Assembly: GCA_024277065.1 (NCBI GenBank)
Contig: JAJRVY010000032.1
Span: 1-33,514, forward strand
Reading direction: 5' to 3'
Length of the DNA: 33,514 bases
Source: Planctomycetota bacterium
GTDB lineage: Bacteria > Planctomycetota > JAJSAM01 > JAJVHW01
Below are positions 24,293-32,223 of the stretch, piece by piece (the stretch's first letter is position 1; every line of letters begins with the position of its first letter). The translations under genes and the position numbers were made by a program. The notes beneath the pieces are model-generated. The model made no database searches. It was given only the letters and a program-made list of their open reading frames with translations, and had not been told where the DNA came from.

Positions 24293-24395
24293 TTCTGCTC
24301 CGCGCTGACCGCTCCGGCAGGACCTGCGTTGCAGGACGCGTGACTGCCGGGCGTCGCCGCGGAAGCGGTCTCTACGCGCGGTCAGCCGCGCGCTG

Positions 24396-24587
24396 CTAGC
24401 CGTCGAACGGGTTGTACTTGTCGTAGTCGAAGAAGTACTTGTTCGTCATGTCGCGCCAGCTCTCCATCGAATCACCGTAGTGATTGAGCTGGCGCACGTT
24501 CTCGTCCCAGTCGGTCAGCGAGAGACAGCCGCTCACGGAGACCGCCGCGACGACGAGCGTTCCCAACAGCACAAACCTGCGAACCAT
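24396..24587 (-). CDS. Small lipoprotein, 63 aa
   Basis: 63 aa from ATG 24587 with GGAGGGA about 6 nt upstream, a strong ribosome binding site. Residues 4-20 are hydrophobic and end in the lipobox SVSGC (Cys 21), so the mature protein is about 43 residues. The mature part is Asp/Tyr/Trp/Asn-rich (LTDWDENVRQLNHYGDSMES, then WRDMTNKYFFDYDKYNPF) with no known domain. A promoter-like pair lies about 115 nt upstream (24701-24729) and a strong hairpin follows downstream, so this is probably a monocistronic, independently expressed envelope lipoprotein. Function unknown; such short lipoproteins are easily missed by annotation. Confidence 0.8.
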   Translation of the reverse strand: MVRRFVLLGTLVVAAVSVSGCLSLTDWDENVRQLNHYGDSMESWRDMTNKYFFDYDKYNPFDG

Positions 24588-24700
24588 GGTCTTCCCTCCG
24601 TGCTACCCGACTCTCGGGTTCGTGTTCCCGCCCGATGCCCTCGTGCGCGAACTCGACGAGCCCGGACCCGGAAGCCCGAGAACGTAGTAACGACCGGCGG

Positions 24701-24729
24701 AAGTTAGGTTTCGGGATCGCGTGGGTCAA
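24701..24729 (-). promoter_or_regulatory. Sigma-70-type promoter candidate for the small lipoprotein gene
   Basis: On the minus strand TTGACC (24729-24724, five of six to TTGACA) and TAACTT (24706-24701) are separated by 17 nt, in a locally A/T-richer stretch. It would give a leader of about 110 nt before ATG 24587. It overlaps the end of the nadD transcript region. Confidence 0.5.
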
Positions 24730-24757
24730 CGGAAAAACCCTACCCCGTGCGGGTTTC
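24730..24757 (-). terminator. Possible terminator overlapping the end of nadD
   Basis: On the minus strand CGGAAACCC and GGGTTTTTCCG flank a 10-nt loop that contains the nadD stop codon (TAG, 24742-24740). Two extra T residues bulge from the stem. The T-run is in the stem, so this is a weak call. Confidence 0.3.
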
Positions 24758-25408
24758 CGATCCAGCCGCGCCGGCCCCGCCCGTGCTGTACAGATGACGC
24801 TGCGCGATGTAGTCGGCGACGGCGTGCGGCACCCAGCAGCGGATCGACTTCCCGGCAGCCGCGCGCTGTCGCACGAGGGTCGATGAAATGGCCTCCGTGG
24901 GGGTCGCCAGGACGTGCCCGCGAAGGCCGTCCACGACCTCGCTGCCGAAGGCTGCGCGCAGCCGTTGCCAGGGCGCCTCCGCCGCTCCGCGGCGGGGGGC
25001 GATCACGATTCGCACGAGGCGGACCAGATCCTCCGCCCTGTGCCACTGCGGCAGGATGTCGAGGGCGTCCTGGCCGAGGAGCAGCAGGATCTCCTCGCCG
25101 GCGCCCGGTCCGCTCAGAAGCCACTCGACGGTGTCGATGGTGTACGAGACGCCGCCCCGGCGGACCTCCACGTCGAGGACGTCCAGGAGCGGATGGCCAT
25201 CGACGGCGCGGCGCACCATCTCGAGGCGGTCGGCGGCCGACGCATGGGCGCCGTGGCGCTTGTGGGGCGGGTCCGCCGCCGGCACCAGGCTGACGATGTC
25301 CGCGCCGACGAGCTGCCCCGCCGCCTCGGCGACGAGGACGTGCGCCGTGTGGATCGGATCGAAGGTGCCGCCGTAGAGCAGTCGCCTGTACGGCCGCTCG
25401 TGGATCAC
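24740..25408 (-). CDS. nadD: Nicotinate-nucleotide adenylyltransferase NadD
   Basis: 222 aa from GTG 25408, which overlaps the cvpA-family stop by 4 nt (GTGA); the longer frame into the upstream gene is out of frame with it. NadD makes deamido-NAD from nicotinate mononucleotide and ATP. Motifs: YGGTFDPIHTAHV (residues about 12-24; the family has HxGH, here HTAH), VPAADPPHKRH, ADRLEMVRRAV, YTIDTVEWL, LLLGQDALDILPQWH, and the C-terminal ISSTLVRQRAAAGK. The Gly-to-Ala change in HxGH is the only departure and probably tolerated. Length is normal. It is translationally coupled to the CvpA-family gene. Confidence 0.95.
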   Translation of the reverse strand: MIHERPYRRLLYGGTFDPIHTAHVLVAEAAGQLVGADIVSLVPAADPPHKRHGAHASAADRLEMVRRAVDGHPLLDVLDVEVRRGGVSYTIDTVEWLLSGPGAGEEILLLLGQDALDILPQWHRAEDLVRLVRIVIAPRRGAAEAPWQRLRAAFGSEVVDGLRGHVLATPTEAISSTLVRQRAAAGKSIRCWVPHAVADYIAQRHLYSTGGAGAAGSETRTG

Positions 25409-25911
25409 GGGTGGCGCAGATCCTGGATGCGGTGGCCGAGGTGCGACGGGAAGAGCGGTGCGAGCCCGGCCTCGTAGACGGTCACGAGCGCCTTCCCGGC
25501 GCAACTCGGGGCGAGCTGCCCTTCGTAGGGCCGCGGTGAGCCCCACACGGTCAGGGATAAGAGGATCAGTCCGGCGGTGGCGCCCGCGAGTGCCCCTACG
25601 ACGCCCCCGAGCCAGCCGTCGTGCCGGAACCGCCAGCGCTTGGTCAACGGCTGGAGCAGCACGGCAAGTGCGATGAACGCTGCCGCACAGAGGCCGAACA
25701 CCACCGTGTGCGCCACCCACGGGGCGTCGCTCTGGGGCAGCACGACGATCTTGTGCAGGTACGGTTCCGCGAATGGCCGGAGCACGCCGGTCAGCGCCGC
25801 GGCGGCCAGCACCAGCGTCAGTTCCAGAGCCGCCCACGCAAGTCCGCAGCGCGCGCCGTCGAGAGCCGCGAGCGCGACGAGTGCGAGTACACCGAGATCG
25901 AACCAGGTCAC
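25405..25911 (-). CDS. CvpA-family membrane protein
   Basis: 168 aa from GTG 25911 (upstream frame extension to 26106 is Arg/Pro-rich and not family-like). The start VTWFDLGVLALVALAALDGARCG matches the CvpA/colicin V production family, which begins with a conserved WxDxxxxxxxxxxxxxGxxxG stretch. Four hydrophobic helices are visible (about 4-22, 25-45, 65-90, 100-125), with KRWRFRHDGWLGGVVGALAGA the typical central loop and helix. The family is associated with envelope maintenance and, in E. coli, with expression near purF; the molecular function is poorly known. It overlaps the nadD start by 4 nt, so the two genes form an operon. Confidence 0.8.
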   Translation of the reverse strand: MTWFDLGVLALVALAALDGARCGLAWAALELTLVLAAAALTGVLRPFAEPYLHKIVVLPQSDAPWVAHTVVFGLCAAAFIALAVLLQPLTKRWRFRHDGWLGGVVGALAGATAGLILLSLTVWGSPRPYEGQLAPSCAGKALVTVYEAGLAPLFPSHLGHRIQDLRHP

Positions 25912-26232
25912 GCGCGGGAGTCTACGCGGCAGGGCGGCGGGGGCGCCTGCTTCTCCCCGCGTCCGCGACCGTCGCCGGCGAGTTGCGGCGGGCAAGCTGC
26001 GGTGGGCGAGTTGCGGTGGGCTGCGGTGGGCTGCGGCGCTCATCTCGAGGCTGGAAGGCGGTTGGGGTCCGCGCAGGAATGAGTTCGGGATTCGGTCGGC
26101 TGCCACGACGCGGGGCGGCGTTGCCTCTCCTCCCCGACTCGGCTCCGCAATGAGTCGCGTCGTCGCGGCGCCTTGCCCCGCGCCGCCCTCGCTCGCCCCC
26201 GCTTGGTCAGTTCCGGTGTCGGAAGGCCCGGT
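25912..26232. other. Intergenic stretch between cvpA and the HEAT-repeat gene terminator
   Basis: No supportable gene. Its reading frames are Arg/Ala-rich and lack ribosome binding sites. It holds a run of repeats of TTGCGGYGGGC type (25980-26038) and presumably the cvpA-nadD promoter, which I cannot place with confidence. Confidence 0.6.
25980..26038. repeat. Short tandem G-rich repeat
   Basis: Imperfect units GAGTTGCGGCGGGC, AAGCTGCGGTGGGC, GAGTTGCGGTGGGC, then TGCGGTGGGC and TGCGGCGC follow each other directly. Unit length shifts from 14 to 10 bp. The G-runs are on the plus strand, the non-template side for the minus-strand cvpA operon downstream. Confidence 0.7.
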
Positions 26233-26272
26233 GACGAAGAAAAGGCCCCGGACGGTCTTCCGTCCGGGGCCT
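26233..26272 (-). terminator. Intrinsic terminator of the HEAT-repeat gene
   Basis: A perfect 13-bp stem, AGGCCCCGGACGG (26243-26255) with its complement at 26260-26272, has a 4-nt loop. On the minus strand it is followed by TTTTCTTCG, a good U-tract. It lies 30 nt after the HEAT-repeat gene stop. The best Rho-independent terminator in the window. Confidence 0.92.
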
Positions 26273-26301
26273 CGGGTACGTACGTGAGTCGCTGCGGGTG
26301 T

Positions 26302-28398
26302 CTACAGGATTGTCAGAAGCTCCGTCAGGGACGGGACCAGGCCGATCGCTCGGAAGTTGATGTCGCGGGCGACGCGCGAGAGCGTCGGAACGTCACGACG
26401 GTCGCCGATCTGGCCGAGGGCCACGGTGGCGAGGGCGCGCGTGATGTCCGGGTACTTCTTCTCCGTGTCGGCCGAAATCTCCAGCAGGGGCGCGATGGCC
26501 CGCTCGTCGCCGATCTGGCCGAGGGCCAGGGCGACGGAGCCGAGGATGAACTGGCTCTCCTCACCGGACTCGAGGATCTTGACGAGTTCGCCGATGACGG
26601 TCGCGTCGTTCATGAGCCCGGCGGCGATCGCGGTCTGCACGCGCAGGTCGCGATCCGTGTCGTCGGCCAGGGCCGCGCGGATGGCGTCCCGCGAGTTGGA
26701 GTCGCCGGTCATGCCGAGCGCCACGGCGGTGTAGCCGCGCAGGCGCTTGTCGGCACCGCGGTCCGAGAGCACGCCCACGAGTTCGGGGACGGCCAGCGGG
26801 TCACGCACGAGCCCGGAGGCGATGGCGTAGGCGCCGCGCGCCCGCGGGTCGCCCTTGGCGCCCTCGGCGAACTTCAGCCGCAGCGGCTTGCGGATGTCTT
26901 CCTCGCTGGAGGACATCGTGCGGCCGACGAGCCCCATGGCGAGCGCCGCGAAGGGCTGCGAGATGTTGGCCGGCTTGCCCTTGTCCAGGTGGTACTTCAG
27001 AGCCTTGACCGTGTCGGAGCGGACCTTCTCATCGACGCCGTCGGCGGCTGCCAGGCGCCCCAGTGCGATCATCGCGAAGTTCCGCTCCGATCCGTCTTGG
27101 CCGTTCTTCGCAACGCTCTTGAGAGTGCCGATGATCGCGTCCTGGACCTTGGTCTCGCACTGTGGCGCGATCTGCCCGAGCGCGATGGCGGCCGAGCGCC
27201 TGATGTTCTTCTCGGCCTTCTTCTTGCCCTTGCCCGTCAGCAGCGAGGTGATCTTGTCGATGACCGCGTTGGCGTCTTCGTCGGTGCCCGGGCGCCCGAT
27301 CTTGCCGAGGGCCTGCACCGCGAACGCGAGCTCGTAGTCCTTGAGGGCCTCGGCGCCCTTGCGATCGACCTTGCCGTTGTCCAGCATGAAGAGCAGGTCG
27401 GGCACGGCCTGCTCGTTCTCGAGAAGGCCGATGGCGACGAGTGACGCAGGCTTGATGTCCGGCTTGGACTCCTTGCCCTGCAGGATGTTCATCAGCGCTT
27501 CGTAGGTCTGGTCGAACTTGTCGTTCTCGGCGCCGAGGAGGCCGAGCGAGATCGCCGCGAACGGGCGCACGAACGACGCGTTGCGGTCCTTGTCGGAGAT
27601 GAGCTGGATCAGGAACTCACGGTTCTCGTCCGAGTCGTCCTGCAACAGGCCGAAGGCCAGTGCGGCCGACTCTTCGACCACGCGGTGGTACTTGCCGGAG
27701 CCCGTCTTCTGGTTCAGCGCCATGCGCTTGAGTGTCGGGACGATCGTCTTGTCGCCGATCTTCGCGAGCGCCAGCGCGGCGGCCGACTGGATGTCGAAGT
27801 TCAGGTCCTCCTCGTCGAGCATGGCCTGCAGCGCGGGAACGATGTCGTTCTGGATCGCCGCGTCGGTGGCCGACTTGATCTGGTTGGTCCTGCCCTTCTT
27901 GCGTCCGAAGACGTGCACGGCCGTGCCGGTGCCGGTCTGGGCCTTCTTGATGGCGCTCTTGAGCTGGAGGATGTCGTCCTTGTTGAAGTTCCACCAGAAC
28001 GTCCAGTCCTCGTAGCCCGGGCCCTTCTTGCGTGACGTCGGACGTCCCGCGCCGCCGGTCTTGGCGCCGCCGGTGCCACCGCCGCCGGTGCTGGGGCCGG
28101 TGCCGCCGCCACCCGTCGTCGGGCCGCCGCCGTCGCCGCCGCCGGTGCTGGGACCGCCGATGTCACCGCCGCCCGTGGTCGGGCCGCCGGTCTCGCCACC
28201 GGGGGTCGTGGGGCCGCCGCCCTCGGGCGGGGGCGGCGGGTCCGAGGGCTCGCGGCTGTCGGGCGGCACCTCGCCGGCCGGGCCGCGGTAGGCGCCGCCG
28301 TGAGCGAACGCGTCGCTGCCGAGGCCGGGGGCGGCCAGGAGCAGCGCGGCGCTCGCCATGATGGTCAGGGGCAGGTGCGTGGTCAGGTTCAAGCGCAT
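26302..28398 (-). CDS. Secreted HEAT/PBS-lyase-repeat protein with Gly/Thr-rich linker
   Basis: 698 aa from ATG 28398 with AAGGAGGA about 8 nt upstream. Residues 1-32 are a signal peptide (LPLTIMASAALLLAAPGLG...AFA). Residues about 40-120 are a low-complexity linker of GGPTTGGG / GGPSTGGG type units. From about residue 165 to the end there are many helical HEAT-like repeats of about 35-45 residues with the pattern ALALAKIGD, ALGKIGRPG, AIALGQIAP, ALGRLAA, ALGMTGD, ALALGQIGDERAIAPLL, VALGQIGDRRDVPTL. HEAT solenoids bind proteins; no catalytic domain is visible. It is probably periplasmic or surface-exposed. It lies between PrkA-type kinase gene and cvpA-nadD, all on one strand, but has its own terminator, so likely monocistronic or second after prkA. 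Confidence 0.9.
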   Translation of the reverse strand: MRLNLTTHLPLTIMASAALLLAAPGLGSDAFAHGGAYRGPAGEVPPDSREPSDPPPPPEGGGPTTPGGETGGPTTGGGDIGGPSTGGGDGGGPTTGGGGTGPSTGGGGTGGAKTGGAGRPTSRKKGPGYEDWTFWWNFNKDDILQLKSAIKKAQTGTGTAVHVFGRKKGRTNQIKSATDAAIQNDIVPALQAMLDEEDLNFDIQSAAALALAKIGDKTIVPTLKRMALNQKTGSGKYHRVVEESAALAFGLLQDDSDENREFLIQLISDKDRNASFVRPFAAISLGLLGAENDKFDQTYEALMNILQGKESKPDIKPASLVAIGLLENEQAVPDLLFMLDNGKVDRKGAEALKDYELAFAVQALGKIGRPGTDEDANAVIDKITSLLTGKGKKKAEKNIRRSAAIALGQIAPQCETKVQDAIIGTLKSVAKNGQDGSERNFAMIALGRLAAADGVDEKVRSDTVKALKYHLDKGKPANISQPFAALAMGLVGRTMSSSEEDIRKPLRLKFAEGAKGDPRARGAYAIASGLVRDPLAVPELVGVLSDRGADKRLRGYTAVALGMTGDSNSRDAIRAALADDTDRDLRVQTAIAAGLMNDATVIGELVKILESGEESQFILGSVALALGQIGDERAIAPLLEISADTEKKYPDITRALATVALGQIGDRRDVPTLSRVARDINFRAIGLVPSLTELLTIL
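28030..28230 (-). repeat. Coding repeat for the Gly/Thr/Pro linker of the HEAT-repeat protein
   Basis: Tandem GC-only units, read on the minus strand as GGxGGCCCGACCACGGG-like codons, encode GGPTTGGGDI, GGPSTGGGDG, GGPTTGGGGT and GPSTGGGGTG, each about 9-10 residues. It is an in-frame low-complexity array, likely prone to length change, and forms a flexible spacer between the signal peptide and the solenoid. Confidence 0.8.
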
Positions 28399-28406
28399 CG
28401 GCCGGT

Positions 28407-28446
28407 CCTCCTTCGCGGGGGCTCGCCTCCTTCGTGGGGGCTCGCC
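28407..28446. repeat. Two-copy 19-bp direct repeat upstream of the HEAT gene
   Basis: CTCCTTCGCGGGGGCTCGC is followed at once by CTCCTTCGTGGGGGCTCGC, one mismatch, immediately before the HEAT-gene start. The first copy contains the AAGGAG of the ribosome binding site (minus strand); the second copy duplicates that site 19 nt further upstream. Confidence 0.75.
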
Positions 28447-28676
28447 TCTCGTAACTCAGGTGATTCACGTATCCGTGTGGCAGCGTGGCAGCGTTGCAGC
28501 AGATCTCAAGGATCACCGCCACGTTCGGTGTGCCGCAATCGAGATGCCAGCGCGGCGGCGGCGTGTTCTCGGCGACACGGTTGCACAACTTCAAGGGTAG
28601 CAGGGAGTTGCGACGCACGGGAGGCAACGGCGGGCGAATCGCGCGCGCCCCGCGGTGTTACCGCTTCGCCACGCCG

Positions 28677-30926
28677 TTACGCGCTGCTCCCCTCGCTGAC
28701 CTCGTCGCGCAGGTGGTCGAGGGCGATCTGCACGGCGTCCTTGGCGCAGTGGGCGCAGTATCCTGGAGTCTCCGCCGTGAGGTTCTCCATCGTGCGCGCG
28801 GCGACCGCGCGATCGTCCGCCCCGAGATCGTCGAAGGACGCCGAGCCGTAGAGCAGGACGTGGCGCTGGACCTTCTCGACCAGGCCGCGGCGGTCTTCGA
28901 AGAAGTTGCGCCGCATGGCGCGATGGAGATCCGGGAAGAGTTTGCGGAAGTCGATCGGCTGCTCGTCGGGGTGGTCGAGTGCGTGGGCCCCGATGCGCGA
29001 GACGAGGTCGCTGCGGTAGGTGTCCACGTCGCCCGTGATCGGGAGCAGGCGCTCCACCGACTCCAGCAGACGCGCGTCGGCGGGCTCGCGCCGCCCCGTG
29101 TTGGGGTCGCGTACGAGGCTGCCCTGGATCTTCGCCACGACGTGCTGGAAGTACGTGTCGAAGCGGCGGTCGTACTCGCCCTCCGGCACGAGGGCCATGG
29201 CCTGCTGGACGTCGGCCAGTATCCACACGCCGAGCTCGTGTGTCGCGGCGCGCAGCAGCGCCGCGGCGTCGTGGTACGTGCCCTGGGCCTCGACCTGCAG
29301 GAAGCGATACAGCGAGGGGTCCGAGATCATGTCCCGCAGTTCGGCGAGCAGGGCCGAGGGCGACACGCACGCGGCGTCGTCGCGCACCGCCGCCTGCATC
29401 AGCGCGGCGCGCATCTCGCGCACGCTGGCACCGACGCGTCCCTCGTACCAGGTCGTGTGGCGGTACTCGTCGCGCAGCCGCGGCACCAGGCTGCGCAGCT
29501 CACGGGCGTTCGTGCCGTCGAGCCGGTCGGGCACCCGGCCCTCGGCGTAGAGCAGTGCCTTCTCGAGTGGCGTGAGCTCGTGCACGAGTCCGTGCACGTG
29601 CGGCGGGTAGTGCTCCTGCTGCGGCTGGTGCAGGCGCGTCAGCACCGCGAAGAGCGCGCAGGTCTCGGCGATGTGCGGTCCCACGTGCCGGCTGCGCGCC
29701 ATCTCGGCCGCGATCGAGCGATAGACGGCGACCTCCTTGCCCGTCTCGCGCAGGTAGGGCACGCGCACGAAGGCCATGCGGGCCTGGAACGAGGCGAACT
29801 CCGGGAGTTGCTTGAACGCCTCGAGGTGGCGCTCGTTGGCCGTCGCGAGGAACACCACGTCGAGGTCGAGCAGCAGGTTGCCGACGGTGACGAAGCCCTT
29901 CTCGGTCGTCTGCAACAGGTACTTCGAGAGCTCCAGGTTGCGCTTGAGGAAGTCGCTGAACTCGAGCACGCCGCGGTTGGCGTCGGCTAGGTCGCCGACG
30001 ACCTCGAACAGGGGGAGCGATTGCAGGTGCGCCGGCAGTCCGGCGAGACCGCCGTCGCCCGAGACCATCCGCAACTGTGCGTCGGCGGTGCCCTGTGGCT
30101 GCGTGACGACGGCGCCCGACCGGAAGCGTCGCGAGATGAAGATGCGCTCGACCTGCACGTGGCGCACGACGCGCCGCCAGTCGCCGTGGTAGGCCGACAG
30201 CAGGGCCTCGTAGATCTGCTTGCAGCGCGGACACAGGTTGCTGTCGAGGTAGTGCCGGAAGGACTCGCTGCGCCGCTGCGGGCGGCGTTCCAGCGCCGAC
30301 TCGAGCAGCGCCGGCCGCTCCGAGTCGGGCACGACGAACAACGGGTTGCAGCGCAGTTCGCAGACGATGCGCGCCGCGACGTGCTCGGGTTCGAGGAGGG
30401 CGTAGGAATCCGGCTCGTCGTCGGCGGCGCGGGCGCCGCCGAATCCCAGGCCGGTCCCCTCGGGCGCGGTCCTCGGGAAGATCCAGCGCAGCGCGTACAG
30501 CGCGCCGTCGGGCTGGTGGCTGTAGAGCTCGAGTCCCCACTGCAGCAGCTCGACGAGGCTCGACTTGCCGGAGCCGTTGGGACCGTGCAGGACGATCATG
30601 CGGTCGAGGCGCCCCTCACGGGCCGCCGCCGAGATCGTCTCGACGACGTCGCGCTGGGCCTCTTCCTGGCCGATCAGCGCGGCGACGCCGTCGGCGGGTG
30701 CGCCGTCGAAGAGCCGCCAGCGCGTGACCTCGCCGCCGATGCCCGGTACGGCGTACGAGCCGCCGTGCTCGATGACGTCGCGCATGTACTGCTCGGCGTT
30801 GCGCACGAGCAGGTACGGATCGGCGGAGAATTCGGCGAGGAGGTCGTCGAAGGTCAGCAGGCGGCGGTCACCCGCGAAGCGCTGCGCCACGCTTCGTGCG
30901 ATCCGATCCGAGGGCGAGGTCTCCAT
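28677..30926 (-). CDS. PrkA-type serine protein kinase (AAA+ with kinase-like C-terminal domain)
   Basis: 749 aa from ATG 30926, with no strong ribosome binding site. PrkA proteins carry an AAA+ ATPase domain and a C-terminal region proposed to have serine kinase activity. Walker A is GPNGSGKSS (115-123). Then follow LCPRCKQIYEALL (C232, C235), VRHVQVERIFISRRFRSGAV, NRGVLEFSDFLKRNLELSKYLLQTTEKG, LDVVFLATANERHLEAFK (Walker B / sensor), and VRVPYLRETGKEVAVY. Another CxxC pair is at the C-terminus (GYCAHCAKD). It is about 100 aa longer than E. coli YeaG (about 640 aa). The usual partners YeaH and SpoVR are absent here. It diverges from an unknown 388-aa gene. Confidence 0.87.
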   Translation of the reverse strand: METSPSDRIARSVAQRFAGDRRLLTFDDLLAEFSADPYLLVRNAEQYMRDVIEHGGSYAVPGIGGEVTRWRLFDGAPADGVAALIGQEEAQRDVVETISAAAREGRLDRMIVLHGPNGSGKSSLVELLQWGLELYSHQPDGALYALRWIFPRTAPEGTGLGFGGARAADDEPDSYALLEPEHVAARIVCELRCNPLFVVPDSERPALLESALERRPQRRSESFRHYLDSNLCPRCKQIYEALLSAYHGDWRRVVRHVQVERIFISRRFRSGAVVTQPQGTADAQLRMVSGDGGLAGLPAHLQSLPLFEVVGDLADANRGVLEFSDFLKRNLELSKYLLQTTEKGFVTVGNLLLDLDVVFLATANERHLEAFKQLPEFASFQARMAFVRVPYLRETGKEVAVYRSIAAEMARSRHVGPHIAETCALFAVLTRLHQPQQEHYPPHVHGLVHELTPLEKALLYAEGRVPDRLDGTNARELRSLVPRLRDEYRHTTWYEGRVGASVREMRAALMQAAVRDDAACVSPSALLAELRDMISDPSLYRFLQVEAQGTYHDAAALLRAATHELGVWILADVQQAMALVPEGEYDRRFDTYFQHVVAKIQGSLVRDPNTGRREPADARLLESVERLLPITGDVDTYRSDLVSRIGAHALDHPDEQPIDFRKLFPDLHRAMRRNFFEDRRGLVEKVQRHVLLYGSASFDDLGADDRAVAARTMENLTAETPGYCAHCAKDAVQIALDHLRDEVSEGSSA

Positions 30927-31015
30927 GCGCGCAGTCTACGCGCTGTGCCCTTCGAGACGGCCGTCAAGCCGCGCACGCACGGCGTCCGATGAGGAACCGA
31001 GGAGAGAGAGACCGC

Positions 31016-32182
31016 ATGTCTGACGTCACCGCAGAGCTGCACGAGCACCAGGCGCGATCGCGTTCCGACGCCCCGGCCGACTGGCCCGACGGGCTCGCCG
31101 CGTACTGGATCGAACAGGCGCAGGTGTTGAACGCGTCCTCGGACGACGACGAGCGTCCGGGGCGTGACTCGCTCGGCAACGCGGGCAGTGTCCGCAGTCG
31201 CAGCGAGGTGGGCAGGCTGTCCCTGCACTGGCCGCACGGCCGCGTCGTGCGCCACTTCGAGGAGTCCGGGCTGTCGATGCTCCGTGACACACGTGGCGAG
31301 TGCGAGCTGCACCGCTCCACGCCGCAGCAGCCGGTTGCGGACGTCGATCCCTTCCTGCTGGAGGACAGCGTCCGGGTGCTGGTCCGGGGCCGCGAGTTCC
31401 CGGGGCAGCAGCGGGCCGTGCTGGAGGCCAAGGCCGAGGCGCTCCAGCGCGAGATCGGCGACGCCTCGACATCGGACGAGCGCCGGGCCGACGCCGAGGC
31501 CATGCTGCGCTCCATGGAAGAAGGACTGCGCGCGACGATCGAGATGCGCGCGATCACGCGCCGCTTCCGTCCCGTCGTACACGTCGAACGCCCCTGCGAG
31601 ATCCTCGGGAACGTGGTCCCGATCTCGGCCGGCTGGCGTATGCTCTACCGCGTCACGTCGCTCGACCCCGAGAGCGGTGAACCCCTGCCGCGCGAGAGCG
31701 ACGACGAGGACGAAGGGCTGATGGTGTTCCACGTCGTGGCCGTCGGAGATGCCCAGGTGATGCTGCTCTACACGGGCGGCGTCCATGGCCTGCGCCACGT
31801 CACCGACCTGGACGCCAGTGACCTCCACGACGCGTGGTTCGTCAATCGTGAGCGGACGCGTACCGAGGCCACCGCGCCGTGGGTGAGTCGCGCCGTGTTC
31901 GCCGAACTACTGGAGACCGGCGCGTCGCACCTGGTGGTCCACCGCCGGCGCGATGCCGAGCCCGTCTCGCTCCGCAAGACCGGCGAGGACACCGTGAGGC
32001 TGCGCGTCGGTGAGGACGACGTCGATGTCCCGGTCGTCCACTGCGAGAGTGGCAAGGGCGACGAGCTGACGATCCTCGCCGATGCCGCGAGCCCCCTCGT
32101 GCTGCGCCTGCACGAGTCCGGCGCGGAACTGGTGCGGACGATCGAGGCCGTGCTGCCGCCGATCCCCGTCCGCGACGCGTAG
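31016..32182 (+). CDS. Unknown 388-aa protein divergent from the PrkA-type kinase
   Basis: 388 aa from ATG 31016, with GAGGAGAG upstream. I do not recognise a family. There is no signal peptide and no membrane helix, so it should be cytoplasmic. The sequence is Asp/Glu/Arg-rich. Residues about 120-165 form a charged helix (EAKAEALQREIGDASTSDER) and the C-terminal half is beta-rich (LMVFHVVAVGDAQVMLLYTGG, TVRLRVGEDDVDVPVVHCESG). It is head-to-head with the kinase gene (89 nt between starts), which suggests co-regulation, and converges on the pseudopilin genes. Codon use is like the neighbours. Gene reality is supported by the ribosome binding site and long frame; function unknown. Confidence 0.75.
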   Translation: MSDVTAELHEHQARSRSDAPADWPDGLAAYWIEQAQVLNASSDDDERPGRDSLGNAGSVRSRSEVGRLSLHWPHGRVVRHFEESGLSMLRDTRGECELHRSTPQQPVADVDPFLLEDSVRVLVRGREFPGQQRAVLEAKAEALQREIGDASTSDERRADAEAMLRSMEEGLRATIEMRAITRRFRPVVHVERPCEILGNVVPISAGWRMLYRVTSLDPESGEPLPRESDDEDEGLMVFHVVAVGDAQVMLLYTGGVHGLRHVTDLDASDLHDAWFVNRERTRTEATAPWVSRAVFAELLETGASHLVVHRRRDAEPVSLRKTGEDTVRLRVGEDDVDVPVVHCESGKGDELTILADAASPLVLRLHESGAELVRTIEAVLPPIPVRDA

Positions 32183-32200
32183 ACGCGCACCCGGAGCGTC

Positions 32201-32221
32201 CGCGGCGCAGGGGGCGCCGCG
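32201..32221. terminator. GC-rich hairpin between convergent genes
   Basis: CGCGGCGC (32201-32208) pairs with GCGCCGCG (32214-32221) across a 5-nt AGGGG loop, between the stop of the 388-aa gene and that of the pseudopilin. Its place suits a two-way terminator, though no U-tract is present. Confidence 0.4.
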
Positions 32222-32223
32222 TG

